A stretch of 64,000 bases of DNA from Pectobacterium aquaticum (GTDB lineage Bacteria > Pseudomonadota > Gammaproteobacteria > Enterobacterales > Enterobacteriaceae), in assembly GCF_003382565.3 (NCBI RefSeq), contig NZ_CP086253.1:4092001-4156000 (forward strand). Direction: 5' to 3'. The stretch's first letter is position 1, and the number at the start of each line of letters is the position of its first letter. The notes beneath the pieces were generated by a model. The model saw nothing but the letters and a program-made list of their open reading frames with translations, had not been told where the DNA came from and searched no databases. Position numbers and translations under genes: made by a program. Below, one piece after another: positions 1 to 8,564 of the stretch.

Positions 1-126
1 CACGCGCAGTGCCGAAAATCCCATGAAATCAGGATCGTAATAATCGGCAAATGAGAATGTGTGCCAGCTGTCGAGCCAGCCGTGATTCGCATGTCCGCGA
101 TCTTGCGCTTGACGTAAATAGATCAT
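1..126 (-). CDS. yhhW: Pirin-family protein (YhhW-like quercetinase), N-terminal part only
   Basis: The visible 42 codons start at an ATG (124-126) behind a strong GGAGG ribosome binding site and read MIYLRQAQDRGHANHGWLDS and onward through an FADYYDP and GFSALRV stretch. This is the conserved N-terminal cupin segment of the pirin family and is close to E. coli YhhW, which has quercetin 2,3-dioxygenase activity in vitro with a metal bound by cupin histidines. The rest of the gene lies outside the window. The neighbouring ryhB gene is also close to yhhW in E. coli, which supports the identification. Cytoplasmic; physiological role unclear. Confidence 0.85.
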   Translation of the reverse strand, partial: MIYLRQAQDRGHANHGWLDSWHTFSFADYYDPDFMGFSALRV

Positions 127-248
127 GTTATTTCCTCCCACGTTTTTGATAAGGAAAGTGTAACGGGCGGCGATAAATAAGATAGCGCAAAAAACTCACC
201 GCTCTGTTCGAAAAATCAGAACGGGATGACGGGCTGGAAGGAAATTGC

Positions 249-376
249 AAAAAAAAAAGCCAGCACCCGAGCTGGCTAAATAATACTGGAAGCAATGTGA
301 GCAATGTCGTGCCTTCACAGGGAAGCCGGATCGTCATGAACACCATCAATAACTAATACAGGCGCATGGCATCGTC
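249..376 (-). ncRNA. ryhB: RyhB, Fur-repressed iron-sparing small RNA
   Basis: On the minus strand the segment contains CGACATTGCTCACATTGC followed by TTCCAGTATTA, a TTAGCCAGC hairpin and a run of ten U residues. This is the conserved core and terminator of RyhB as I recall it from E. coli. The terminator stem is 259-264 paired with 271-276, with the T run at 249-258. RyhB pairs with mRNAs of iron-using proteins through Hfq and promotes their decay when iron is scarce. A near-perfect Fur box lies upstream at 390-408 and a weak -10 (CATTCT, 381-386) lies between. The 3' end is firm. The 5' end is inferred from the promoter and would make an RNA of about 125-130 nt, longer than the 90 nt RNA of E. 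coli. Confidence 0.9.
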
Positions 377-389
377 CCCTAGAATGCAC

Positions 390-408
390 GACAATAATAA
401 TCATTATC
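390..408 (-). promoter_or_regulatory. Fur box of the ryhB promoter
   Basis: The 19 bases GACAATAATAATCATTATC match the classic Fur consensus GATAATGATAATCATTATC at 17 positions. They sit just upstream of the presumed -10 of ryhB, where Fe-Fur would block RNA polymerase. Repression of ryhB by Fur is established in enterobacteria. Confidence 0.9.
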
Positions 409-489
409 ATTCGCACTTGTAAAGTGCTTTTTGCGATAAGTTCTTATTCTCAACAAGAGTAGGGAAATAATCTGTTTTGCTTAACACCC

Positions 490-597
490 ATCGTTTCAAG
501 ATCGAGATACCGGGGCTACCACGGTGCGAGGTATCCCTACGGGAACCTCATCACCGTGTTTCCCCTACGTTCACGCTTAAGCGATTGGCATTACACG
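490..597. repeat. Hairpin repeat, copy A (second copy at 18501-18608)
   Basis: About 108 bp that align end to end with 18501-18608. Shared blocks include ATCGAGATAC, CGGGAACCTC and GTGTTTCCCCTA. The centre folds as nested stems: CACGGTG with CACCGTG, GAGGT with ACCTC, and TCCC with GGGA around a TAC loop. In the second copy the outer stem is CACAGGGG with CCCCTGTG, so both arms changed together. This copy ends 20 bp after the glpC stop codon, on the side where glpACB transcription would end, and could act as the 3' structure of that message. It matches no repeat family I can name. Confidence 0.75.
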
Positions 598-616
598 TTT
601 TGCTCCCTGCCACCTT

Positions 617-1828
617 TTACTCTGGCTGCGCCAATGCCCTTGCCAGCAGGGTGATCGGGTGTTCACACTTTTTACTGGTCGACATCTCAATCTGCCATTT
701 ACAGGTTTCGCAGTCCGTCACCACGATATCAACTCCGCTCTCTTCAATCTGCTGAAACAGCGGTGCGCCAATACCTTGCGACGTGGCGTAATTCTCTTTC
801 TTGAAGCCGTAGGTACCCGCAATGCCGCAGCACTGGGAATCCAACATCACCAGCTCAAGACCGGGAATGCGTTGCAGCAGCGCCAGGGTATACGCCGTCC
901 AGCCCATTCGTTCCAGATGGCAAGGCGTGTGATACGCCACCCGCAGCGGCAATTTACCCAGCGGCAGCGTTCGCCCTTCTTCTTCCAGCAGACGGTAGAG
1001 CTGACGCGTCACCAGTTCGACACCATCGCGCACGTGACCGTTATCCACGCCCAGCAGATGTGGATACTCGTCCCGCAGCGTGAACGTACAACTGGACGAC
1101 GTCGCAACCACCGGCAGGGATTTCTGATTAATCGCCTCATCCAGCGAGTTGATATTCGCGTGCGCCTGCTTTCTGGCCTTGTCGTGAAAACCATTGGCGA
1201 TCAGCGGCACGCCGCAGCACTTCTCTTTATTCAGCAACTGGACGCCAATGCCCATCGCGTTAAAGACCTGAACCAGATCTTTACCCAACTGTGGATGGTT
1301 GTAGTTCACATAGCAGCCGTGGAAGTAAGCGATCTGCTCATCATAGGCCTGCTGTTTTGCTGCCTGTTGGCGATACCAGCGCCGGAAGGTGCCGAACGAG
1401 TATTTCGGCAACTGGCGACGGTGGTCAATTTTCAACGCCTTATCCAGCAGTTGGCGCACCGGTTTCAGGCTAGTAGCCGTATTCACCAACGGCGCAAACG
1501 GTGTGGCAATCGACCCCATGAAGTCGGTATGACTCAGAATCGCATCACGCAGCGTCGGCTTGTGGTTGCTGTGCGTCGCCTTTGCGCGCTGAATAATATC
1601 GCCAATTTTAACATCCGACGGGCACGCGACTTCACAACGTTTGCAGTTGGTGCAGTATTTCAGCGCATCATCATACAGTGCCGGATCTTTACGCCGCAGG
1701 CGTTCGCCATCTGGGCCAGCCTGTTTCGGGCCGGGATAAAGTGGGTTCACGCGTGAAACCGGGCAGTACGTGGTACAGACCGTACACTTGATGCAATCTT
1801 CAAAACTATTATCGCTAAGCAGGCTCAT
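617..1828 (-). CDS. glpC: Anaerobic glycerol-3-phosphate dehydrogenase subunit C
   Basis: 403 residues. GlpC is the iron-sulfur subunit that ties the GlpAB dehydrogenase to the membrane and passes electrons to the quinone pool during anaerobic growth on glycerol-3-phosphate. Two ferredoxin-type [4Fe-4S] motifs are visible near the N-terminus (CIKCTVCTTYCP and CTNCKRCEVACP), followed by two CCG-type cysteine clusters (EKCCGVP and SQCCGIAG) that characterise this family. The start is the ATG at 1826-1828 (MSLLSDNSFED), which has a GGAGGG ribosome binding site and fits the E. coli protein; a longer in-frame extension to 1897 has no family support. The start overlaps the glpB stop by 4 bp, so translation is probably coupled. 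Last gene of glpACB. Confidence 0.97.
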   Translation of the reverse strand: MSLLSDNSFEDCIKCTVCTTYCPVSRVNPLYPGPKQAGPDGERLRRKDPALYDDALKYCTNCKRCEVACPSDVKIGDIIQRAKATHSNHKPTLRDAILSHTDFMGSIATPFAPLVNTATSLKPVRQLLDKALKIDHRRQLPKYSFGTFRRWYRQQAAKQQAYDEQIAYFHGCYVNYNHPQLGKDLVQVFNAMGIGVQLLNKEKCCGVPLIANGFHDKARKQAHANINSLDEAINQKSLPVVATSSSCTFTLRDEYPHLLGVDNGHVRDGVELVTRQLYRLLEEEGRTLPLGKLPLRVAYHTPCHLERMGWTAYTLALLQRIPGLELVMLDSQCCGIAGTYGFKKENYATSQGIGAPLFQQIEESGVDIVVTDCETCKWQIEMSTSKKCEHPITLLARALAQPE

Positions 1829-3087
1829 GGGTTGCCCTCCTTCAAAATCTGTTCGGCAACATGAAGTGCGCTGAGCAAAGAAACCCCCGCCCCACATCCC
1901 TGCACAATGGGGTCGAAACCTTCCAGCACCGCGCCAATCGCGAACAGGTTGTTGACCGTTTCGCCCCCAATGCGCGGATGCAGATGTTCATCGACAATCG
2001 CACCAAATTGCAGATACGGCTGCGGCGCAAACACATCCTGCTGGCTCCAGCCCTCGCGCTGGTCTGCAAACCGAACGTCCAGCCCAAAGACCGGTTCGGT
2101 CACGCGATCAAACTGCGTCACCAATCCGTTACTGAAAAAGCTGCCGCTCGCGAGCACCGCATGCTTCGCTCGCAGCGGAATATCGCGATGATGGTGGCTA
2201 TGAATCGCAATCTCTTGCGGCGACAGCGAGGCGCGCACCGCACGATCGCCCGGCATCACCATGCCACCCAGTTGACGAAAGCGCTGCGACAGCGCCTGAT
2301 GCAGGCGTAAGCCGAGCAATGACGGCGGCAATGTCGGTAACAGCAGCACCGGTTTACCTAACGCATCAGCGAGTTCATTGATGATTTCAGGGCTGTCCAA
2401 GCCCAGACAGGCTGGCATGATGATGGCATCGTTACCGTTAGCCAGAAGCGACAATTCCTCCAGCAGCGCCGAGCGATTTTCCGGTCGGTCGAGCACGCGG
2501 GCGATATTGACCGCACGGAATTCGCTGGGGTTATGACGCAATCGATCCAGCACGGGCAGCTTGAGTTCATCACTGCGTGCCGCGATCCCCTGCGTCTGTA
2601 GCGTGCCGGCCACAATACGGGACTGAAAATCCAGAAAACCTTCGATACCGGCAATCAGCGGATTATCGCCAAAGCGAGCATCCGGTAGACCACGCGTTAC
2701 GCCATCGACCGGGCTCAGCCAGCAGGCGCGAAACTTACCTAACGGCGTCATGCGCCAGTGGTTCTGCTGATAATGGCCTTGCAGGGTGATATTGCTGCGT
2801 TCCAGCAGCGCCTCAACTTGTGGCAACAGGGCCGCCACTGCCGTCGCGCCCATACGGGAATAAGGATGATGAGGAGCCTGACGCGCCAACTCATCCAGCG
2901 CATCGAGCGGCTGGCTAACGGGCTGTCCGTCAGGGAGATGGGAAAGTAAATCCAGCGCACCGGAAGAAAAATGCAGCGCATTCTGCCCCGCGCTGACAAT
3001 CGCACAGCGTTTTCCCTGCTCCGCTAAGCGAATGCCGCAGGTCAATCCCGCCAGCCCGCCACCGATAATCACAACGTCATAGCGCAT
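1825..3087 (-). CDS. glpB: Anaerobic glycerol-3-phosphate dehydrogenase subunit B
   Basis: 420 residues, normal length. GlpB is the FMN-containing partner of GlpA in the soluble part of the anaerobic dehydrogenase that oxidises sn-glycerol-3-phosphate to dihydroxyacetone phosphate. The N-terminus carries a dinucleotide-binding glycine motif (VVIIGGGLAGLTCGIRLAEQ). The C-terminal part has the closing nucleotide-binding segment (NNLFAIGAVLEGFDP). The gene starts inside the end of glpA (11 bp overlap) and ends 4 bp into glpC, as expected for an operon expressed at a fixed subunit ratio. Confidence 0.96.
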   Translation of the reverse strand: MRYDVVIIGGGLAGLTCGIRLAEQGKRCAIVSAGQNALHFSSGALDLLSHLPDGQPVSQPLDALDELARQAPHHPYSRMGATAVAALLPQVEALLERSNITLQGHYQQNHWRMTPLGKFRACWLSPVDGVTRGLPDARFGDNPLIAGIEGFLDFQSRIVAGTLQTQGIAARSDELKLPVLDRLRHNPSEFRAVNIARVLDRPENRSALLEELSLLANGNDAIIMPACLGLDSPEIINELADALGKPVLLLPTLPPSLLGLRLHQALSQRFRQLGGMVMPGDRAVRASLSPQEIAIHSHHHRDIPLRAKHAVLASGSFFSNGLVTQFDRVTEPVFGLDVRFADQREGWSQQDVFAPQPYLQFGAIVDEHLHPRIGGETVNNLFAIGAVLEGFDPIVQGCGAGVSLLSALHVAEQILKEGNP

Positions 3088-4744
3088 GACGATCCTCCTG
3101 ACTGTCGCTGGCCGTCAGGCCGCACAATCCCTGATAAATCCAACTGGTAAACTCGCTTTCGCGCAGCGCATTGCCCCACGCAATCGGGCGAATCCCTTTC
3201 CAGCGTTCGTTCAAAAACTGGCTGAGCTGCGTGAGCGACTGCTCCGGCGTCGCAGTACCCAGACGGCACAGCAGACCCGCCGCACGACAGGCGCACAGCT
3301 CGCCCTGACAGGTGCCCATACCCACGCGGGTGCGCCGACGTAAATCAATCAGGTTATTCACCTGCAACGACTCAACGGCGTAGCGCACTTCCCCCGCCGT
3401 CACGGCCTCACATTCGCACACCAGGCTGCGGTCCAGACGCTCACCGGACAGCATTCTTCCGGCACGTTCACCGTGGCGATAAATCGCCGAGCCGCGCAGC
3501 GGCGCAGAGAGCGGTTTTGCCGCAGGGTAAGCAGACAGGGGGTGAGGAGCGGATTTCACCTCCTCCAGCGATTCAGAACCGGGCAGCGGCGTCTGTGCCG
3601 TCGAGCAGGCCACGTCATGACCCAGCTTTTTGCAGATGGCGTCAGTCACCCATTCCGCCATCAGGCGGTAGGTCATCAGCTTGCCGCCGGTGATGGTAAT
3701 AAATCCTTCCAGCCCGTCGCGGCTGGCATGGTCGAGCAGCACAATGCCGCGACTCACGCTGCGTCCGCTGGGGTCACTATCGCTGGCAACCAGCGGTCGA
3801 ACGCCCGCATAGGCGCGTAGAATGCGCGTACTCGCCAACGTCGGCGCCAGCATCGAGCCTTCCCGCATCAGCGTTTCCACCTCAGCAGGCGTCACGAGCA
3901 TATTGTCTATTTGATCGTAATCGATGTGGGTTGAGGTGGTGCCAATCAGCGAAATGGTATCGCCTGGCACCAGAATGTCGGCATCCGCCGGTTTACGACA
4001 GCGGTTGATCACCATGTTATTGATGCGATGTCCAAGAATCAGCAGCGCGCCTTTTGCCGGAAACATACGCACGCGCAGATCGGCATATTCCGCAATGTGT
4101 TGCCCCCAAATACCGCCCGCGTTGACCACCACCTGTGCATAGATTTCTGTTTCTACACCTTTTTTATGGTCGAAAACGCGCACACCGGTAATACGATCGC
4201 CCTTGCGAATCAACCCGATGACCTCGTGATAGGTCAACACTTCCGCGCCGTTCTCGCAGGCATCGATCATGTTGGCCGCCGTCAGGCGAAAGGGATCGAC
4301 CGAACCATCCGGCACGCGCACCGCGCCAATCAGCGTCGGATTTGCTGCCGGTTCCAGTCGTAACGCTTCCTGCGGGTCCAACGCCTGCGCGCGAATTCCC
4401 GCCTGCTGACAGGCGGTAATAAACTGCGCCTGCCAACCGAGATCGTCTTCTGGCAAGGTGATAAACAGACCGTCGGTAGGCTCAATACAGTGGCGAGCTA
4501 TCCGCCGGAGAATCTGGTTTTCTTCAATACATTCGCGGGCAGACTCGCCATCGGTTACTGCATAGCGGGCACCGCTGTGTAATAAGCCGTGATTACGCCC
4601 GGTCGCGCCGGTCGCAATGTCATAACGTTCAAGCAGCAGGCAGCGCAGTCCACGCAGGGCACAGTCTCGTGCCGTACCCGCTCCCGTCGCACCACCGCCG
4701 ATGACAACCACGTCAGTTTCACGCCAGTTCCCCATGTTTTTCAT
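3077..4744 (-). CDS. glpA: Anaerobic glycerol-3-phosphate dehydrogenase subunit A
   Basis: 555 residues, catalytic FAD subunit. The N-terminus shows the FAD-binding motif VVVIGGGATGAGTARDCALR. The middle is the DAO-type oxidase fold shared with GlpD. The C-terminal ~100 residues hold a BFD-like domain with cysteines in CECEAVTAGEVRYAV and CQGELCACRAAG that should carry an iron-sulfur cluster, a feature of GlpA but not of aerobic GlpD. The start may be the first ATG (4744) or the ATG three codons later. First gene of glpACB; the ~310 bp upstream is shared with divergent glpT and carries a CRP site. Confidence 0.97.
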   Translation of the reverse strand: MKNMGNWRETDVVVIGGGATGAGTARDCALRGLRCLLLERYDIATGATGRNHGLLHSGARYAVTDGESARECIEENQILRRIARHCIEPTDGLFITLPEDDLGWQAQFITACQQAGIRAQALDPQEALRLEPAANPTLIGAVRVPDGSVDPFRLTAANMIDACENGAEVLTYHEVIGLIRKGDRITGVRVFDHKKGVETEIYAQVVVNAGGIWGQHIAEYADLRVRMFPAKGALLILGHRINNMVINRCRKPADADILVPGDTISLIGTTSTHIDYDQIDNMLVTPAEVETLMREGSMLAPTLASTRILRAYAGVRPLVASDSDPSGRSVSRGIVLLDHASRDGLEGFITITGGKLMTYRLMAEWVTDAICKKLGHDVACSTAQTPLPGSESLEEVKSAPHPLSAYPAAKPLSAPLRGSAIYRHGERAGRMLSGERLDRSLVCECEAVTAGEVRYAVESLQVNNLIDLRRRTRVGMGTCQGELCACRAAGLLCRLGTATPEQSLTQLSQFLNERWKGIRPIAWGNALRESEFTSWIYQGLCGLTASDSQEDRHAL

Positions 4745-4868
4745 TCTGTTCTCACTTCAGGCGGAGGGTATACATGTTGCTATTGGGACACAGAAAGAAG
4801 GGTCAATGTTTGATAAAGAGCAAAAACGAGCACAAAACGAAAATAAAGGGGTGTCTAAAAACAATAAG

Positions 4869-4884
4869 TGTGATTTTCATCACT
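4869..4884. promoter_or_regulatory. CRP binding site in the glpA-glpT intergenic region
   Basis: TGTGATTTTCATCACT matches the CRP consensus TGTGA-N6-TCACA at nine of ten conserved positions. It lies in the divergent 4745-5058 control region, which also holds a glpT -10-like TACAAT at 4999-5004 with a poor -35, as expected of an activated promoter. cAMP-CRP control of both glp units is established in E. coli; use of this exact site is inferred. Confidence 0.75.
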
Positions 4885-5005
4885 AAAACCACACTGTGGA
4901 ATTTTCCAATTCTGTTAACATGAGCGCAAAAATCGTCACAGTTTCATAAAAGTGTAACATTAGCGTCATGAATCACACTCATTTGTACGCTAGCCCCATA
5001 CAATA

Positions 5006-5024
5006 GCGTTCGTAATAGAACAAA
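5006..5024. promoter_or_regulatory. Probable GlpR operator at the glpT promoter
   Basis: GCGTTCGTAATAGAACAAA contains the half-sites TTCG and GAAC with the spacing of the GlpR operator (consensus near ATGTTCGATAACGAACAT). It lies just downstream of the presumed glpT -10, a good place for repression in the absence of glycerol-3-phosphate. A second, weaker match may exist near 4822-4842 on the glpA side. Confidence 0.55.
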
Positions 5025-5058
5025 AAAGCTCTCGTTTTTTTTCGCATTGGAGATATCT

Positions 5059-6408
5059 ATGCTGAGTATTTTTAGGCCCGCCGCCCACCAGCCACGCGTG
5101 TCGCAAGAACACGTCGATCCGCTCTATCGCCGCCTGCGCTGGCAGATTTTCATGGGGATCTTTTTTGGCTACGCCGCCTACTATCTGGTACGTAAAAACT
5201 TCACACTAGCCATGCCTTATCTGATTGAACAAGGCTTCTCGCGCGGTGACCTTGGGTTCGCGCTGTCGGGTATTTCCATCGCCTACGGCTTTTCCAAATT
5301 CATCATGGGTTCGGTATCTGACCGCTCCAACCCACGTGTATTCCTACCTGCGGGTCTAATTCTGGCAGCAGCCGTCATGTTATTCATGGGCTTCGTACCC
5401 TGGGCAACCTCTAGCATTGCTGTCATGTTCGTCCTGCTGTTCTTGTGCGGTTGGTTCCAAGGGATGGGCTGGCCACCGTGTGGACGCACCATGGTTCACT
5501 GGTGGTCACAAAAAGAACGCGGCAGTATCGTGTCCGTATGGAACTGTGCTCACAACGTCGGCGGTGGGCTTCCGCCTCTGCTGTTCCTGCTGGGTATGGC
5601 CTGGTTTAACGACTGGAAAGCCGCACTCTACATGCCGGCCTTCGCCGCTATTCTGGTTGCGCTTATCGCATTTGCACTGATGCGTGACACACCGCAATCC
5701 TGCGGTCTGCCACCGATTGAAGAATACAAAAACGATTATCCTGCTGATTACAATGAAAAAGCGGAAGAAGAACTGACGGCTAAGCAGATCTTCATGCAGT
5801 ACGTTTTCCCCAACAAACTGCTATGGTACATCGCGATCGCCAACGTTTTCGTTTACCTGCTGCGTTACGGCATTCTCGACTGGTCCCCGACCTATCTGAA
5901 GGAAGTTAAACACTTCGCACTGGATAAATCTTCCTGGGCTTACTTCCTGTACGAATACGCGGGTATTCCGGGCACGCTGCTGTGCGGCTGGATGTCCGAC
6001 AAGGTCTTCAAAGGCAACCGTGGTGCAACAGGCGTGTTCTTCATGACGCTGGTGACAATAGCCACCATCGTTTACTGGATGAACCCAGCCGGCAACCCGG
6101 GTGTAGACATGGCCTGTATGATCGTTATCGGCTTCCTGATTTACGGCCCAGTCATGCTGATTGGTCTGCATGCACTGGAACTGGCACCGAAAAAAGCAGC
6201 TGGTACCGCAGCGGGCTTCACCGGCCTGTTCGGTTACCTCGGTGGTTCCGTTGCCGCTAGCGCCATCGTCGGCTACACCGTTGACTTCTTCGGTTGGGAC
6301 GGTGGCTTCATGGTGATGATCGGCGGCAGCATTCTGGCGGTACTTCTGTTGGTTGTTGTTATGCTGAATGAGAAAAAACATAAAGCAGAGTTAGCCAGTG
6401 GCGCCTAA
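5059..6408 (+). CDS. glpT: Glycerol-3-phosphate:phosphate antiporter
   Basis: 449 residues, major facilitator superfamily, about twelve membrane segments. It imports glycerol-3-phosphate in exchange for inorganic phosphate and is also the usual entry route of fosfomycin. The sequence is nearly identical to E. coli GlpT over long stretches (RWQIFMGIFFGYAAYYLVRK, with the substrate-binding arginine of this segment; GWFQGMGWPPCGRTMVHWWS). The start is the ATG at 5059 behind a GGAG site; a TTG four codons earlier is unlikely. Unlike E. coli, no glpQ phosphodiesterase follows. The next gene, yigL, is on the other strand. Confidence 0.98.
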   Translation: MLSIFRPAAHQPRVSQEHVDPLYRRLRWQIFMGIFFGYAAYYLVRKNFTLAMPYLIEQGFSRGDLGFALSGISIAYGFSKFIMGSVSDRSNPRVFLPAGLILAAAVMLFMGFVPWATSSIAVMFVLLFLCGWFQGMGWPPCGRTMVHWWSQKERGSIVSVWNCAHNVGGGLPPLLFLLGMAWFNDWKAALYMPAFAAILVALIAFALMRDTPQSCGLPPIEEYKNDYPADYNEKAEEELTAKQIFMQYVFPNKLLWYIAIANVFVYLLRYGILDWSPTYLKEVKHFALDKSSWAYFLYEYAGIPGTLLCGWMSDKVFKGNRGATGVFFMTLVTIATIVYWMNPAGNPGVDMACMIVIGFLIYGPVMLIGLHALELAPKKAAGTAAGFTGLFGYLGGSVAASAIVGYTVDFFGWDGGFMVMIGGSILAVLLLVVVMLNEKKHKAELASGA

Positions 6409-6430
6409 CCCGCTCTTGTAGCATCCCTCT

Positions 6431-6460
6431 GGCGGCGTCCTGATGACGCCGCCTTCGTTT
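6431..6460 (+). terminator. Terminator after glpT
   Basis: A perfect 9-bp stem (GGCGGCGTC 6431-6439 with GACGCCGCC 6445-6453) with a 5-base loop, followed by the T-rich TTCGTTTGT, placed 20 bp after the glpT stop. The absence of glpQ downstream fits transcription ending here. Confidence 0.75.
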
Positions 6461-6493
6461 GTGCCATAAATCACAGCACAACCTCAGCGCTGA

Positions 6494-7294
6494 TTACTTC
6501 AGAAACAGTTCACGCAGGTAATTCGGCACCGCGCTGTCCGCATTAGAGCCAATCACTTCGCGATCCGGCAGCATATCTTTCAGGCGCTGATGCGCGTTCT
6601 GCATCACACAGCCTTTTCCGGCCATCGACAGCATTTCGTAGTCGTTCATGCCATCACCAAACGCCACACATTCTTTGAGCGAGAAGCCGATAATCTTCGC
6701 TACCTGCTCCAGCGCATGGCCTTTAGACACGCCGCCCGCCATCACTTCCAGACAGGTAAGCGTCGAAAAGCTCACGTTGACACGGTCGCCCCAGCGCGCG
6801 TTGATCGCTTCTTCCAACGGCAACAACTGTTCATGGGAATCGCAGGTAAAGAACACCTTGCTGACGCCATCGGTCTCAAGCAGTGCAGGCTCAAAGAGCT
6901 TGTATTTAAAGATCGATTCTTTGAAGAAACGCTCTTCTTCCGCACGCGGACGGTTCATAAACCACTCATCATCGCGGTAAACGTGCGTCAGCATATCGGG
7001 GTTATTGTGTACGACGCTGTAAAGGTCGCGGGCAATGTCCTGATCCAGATTGTGGCTGAAAATCAGCTCACCCTGCGAGTTGTGCACACGCGCACCGTTC
7101 GAGGTAATCATAAACGCGCTGATACCGAGATTATCGCGGATCTGCGCGACATCCATGTGATGCCGTCCGGTAGCGAACACAAAGTGAATCCCTTTTTCCG
7201 TCAGCAGCCTGAGGGTTTCTTTCGCATACGGGGACAGCGAATGGTCAGGTGACAGCAGTGTGCCATCTAAATCGGAAGCAACGACATGGTACAT
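6494..7294 (-). CDS. yigL: HAD-family phosphatase YigL (sugar / pyridoxal phosphate phosphatase)
   Basis: 266 residues, Cof-type HAD-IIB hydrolase. Motif I with the catalytic aspartates is Asp8 and Asp10 (SDLDGTLL), and the late motif GDGMNDYEML binds magnesium. The protein follows E. coli YigL closely. That enzyme dephosphorylates pyridoxal 5'-phosphate and small sugar phosphates, and its translation is raised by the small RNA SgrS during sugar-phosphate stress through the upstream pldB message. Here too yigL follows pldB on the same strand with a 102 bp gap, so that arrangement could apply, though I did not check for an SgrS pairing site. Cytoplasmic. Confidence 0.93.
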   Translation of the reverse strand: MYHVVASDLDGTLLSPDHSLSPYAKETLRLLTEKGIHFVFATGRHHMDVAQIRDNLGISAFMITSNGARVHNSQGELIFSHNLDQDIARDLYSVVHNNPDMLTHVYRDDEWFMNRPRAEEERFFKESIFKYKLFEPALLETDGVSKVFFTCDSHEQLLPLEEAINARWGDRVNVSFSTLTCLEVMAGGVSKGHALEQVAKIIGFSLKECVAFGDGMNDYEMLSMAGKGCVMQNAHQRLKDMLPDREVIGSNADSAVPNYLRELFLK

Positions 7295-7396
7295 AGCGAT
7301 GAGATCTCACTTCTGGTGTGTTGTGGCGGCACGCGCCGCAAAAAATTAACGAGGTTGCTGGCAGCGTCCGTTGAACGACCTGCCAACAGTCTAAAA

Positions 7397-8434
7397 TTAA
7401 TGATAACGCGCAAAGTGCGCCAGAATCAGCGCAAATGCCTGAGCGCGGAGGTTATCCGTTTCAAAAAGAATTTCATGCCGCGCACCGTGGATAACCTGTA
7501 AAACGCCGTTTGAATTGGCGTTACCGCTCTGTGCCAGTGCCTGACAAAACGCATTCTGGCTGCGGTTATCCACCACGCGCTCTTCTCCCGCCTGTAACAG
7601 TAGAAGCGGCGTGGTGACGGCACTGGCCTGAGCCAGTAGCTGTTTCCCCGCCTGTATCGCCTCGCGCACCCAATGATAGGTGGGGCCGCCGATGCGTAAA
7701 TCCGGAGAATCCGCATAAAAGCGAATGCCACGCTGGTAGCGTTCACGGCTGTGCGTCAGCACATTCATCCGGTAAGGCAAAGGACGCCATTGCCCTGTGC
7801 CGATGGCGTAGTAATCGCGTATCGTCGGGCGGCGCTCCGCCCAATCGACGATCCAACCAGCAACGCAGTGAGGAAGCGGCAAACGAATACCAAACATCGG
7901 CGCGCACAGCGCCACGGCATCAAACGTTTCAGGTTGGCGAATCAAAAGCTGCGCCAGAATCGCGCCCCCCATTGAATGCGCTAAGGCAAATCGGCGGGTA
8001 TAGTGTTTCGGGCCAATATGCTGCTGACACAGCGTTTCGGCATCATCGACATAATCGCTAAAGCGCAGCACGTGTCCGCGGTGGCCGTCTTGCAACACGC
8101 GACCCGATCTCCCTTGCCCACGGTGATCCATGATGAGCACATCATAGCCGCTATGAAAGAGGTCGTAAGCCACTTCGCTATATTTGACATAGCTTTCGAT
8201 ACGACCTGAAAAGACAACGACAATCTTGTCGTGCTGGGGCGCGGTAAAGCGAACGAACCGGATCGGCACATCGTCTACGCCAGAGAATTCGCCCTCTTCG
8301 CGCTGACGCCAGAAATCCAGTAATTCTCCGGTAGCAAAAGCGGCAAACTGCGCTTCTCGCGTTAACAGGTTCGAGGTTAACCCTTCAGGCGTTAACCGTT
8401 CAGACGTAAACAACGTGTTGTGGCGTTGAATCAT
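7397..8434 (-). CDS. pldB: Lysophospholipase L2
   Basis: 345 residues, alpha/beta hydrolase fold. It hydrolyses lysophospholipids at the inner membrane. The nucleophile elbow is AHSMGGA, with the active serine in the middle; DHRGQGRSGR is a typical preceding segment, and the closing histidine is probably the one in IHGARHEILFE. The ATG at 8434 (MIQRHNTLF) has an AGAGG site and matches the family start; an in-frame extension back to 8566 overlaps the rhtB promoter region and is not supported. Probably co-transcribed with yigL. Confidence 0.93.
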   Translation of the reverse strand: MIQRHNTLFTSERLTPEGLTSNLLTREAQFAAFATGELLDFWRQREEGEFSGVDDVPIRFVRFTAPQHDKIVVVFSGRIESYVKYSEVAYDLFHSGYDVLIMDHRGQGRSGRVLQDGHRGHVLRFSDYVDDAETLCQQHIGPKHYTRRFALAHSMGGAILAQLLIRQPETFDAVALCAPMFGIRLPLPHCVAGWIVDWAERRPTIRDYYAIGTGQWRPLPYRMNVLTHSRERYQRGIRFYADSPDLRIGGPTYHWVREAIQAGKQLLAQASAVTTPLLLLQAGEERVVDNRSQNAFCQALAQSGNANSNGVLQVIHGARHEILFETDNLRAQAFALILAHFARYH

Positions 8435-8564
8435 CACACCTCTCCGGTGACGCGGGAAAACAAAGCTAGCGGAAGAACATGACAAGCAGTGGAGCACAAG
8501 CGTATTGTGACATAAAAAACAGACAGACTCTCGTAATACAGAACGTGATTCAGGGGCATGCTTC

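Noticed and set aside
128..349. 73-codon minus-strand frame across ryhB
   Set aside because: It covers the RyhB terminator and core; serine- and phenylalanine-rich without domain signs.
477..755. 92-codon plus-strand frame after ryhB
   Set aside because: It runs through the hairpin repeat at 490-597 and into glpC; no family resemblance.
659..1756. 365-codon plus-strand frame opposite glpC
   Set aside because: Composition and residue pattern are those of an antisense shadow of glpC; no ribosome site and no recognisable domain.
4699..4886. Short plus-strand frames at the glpA start
   Set aside because: They cross the CRP site and glpA promoter and have no supporting start signals.
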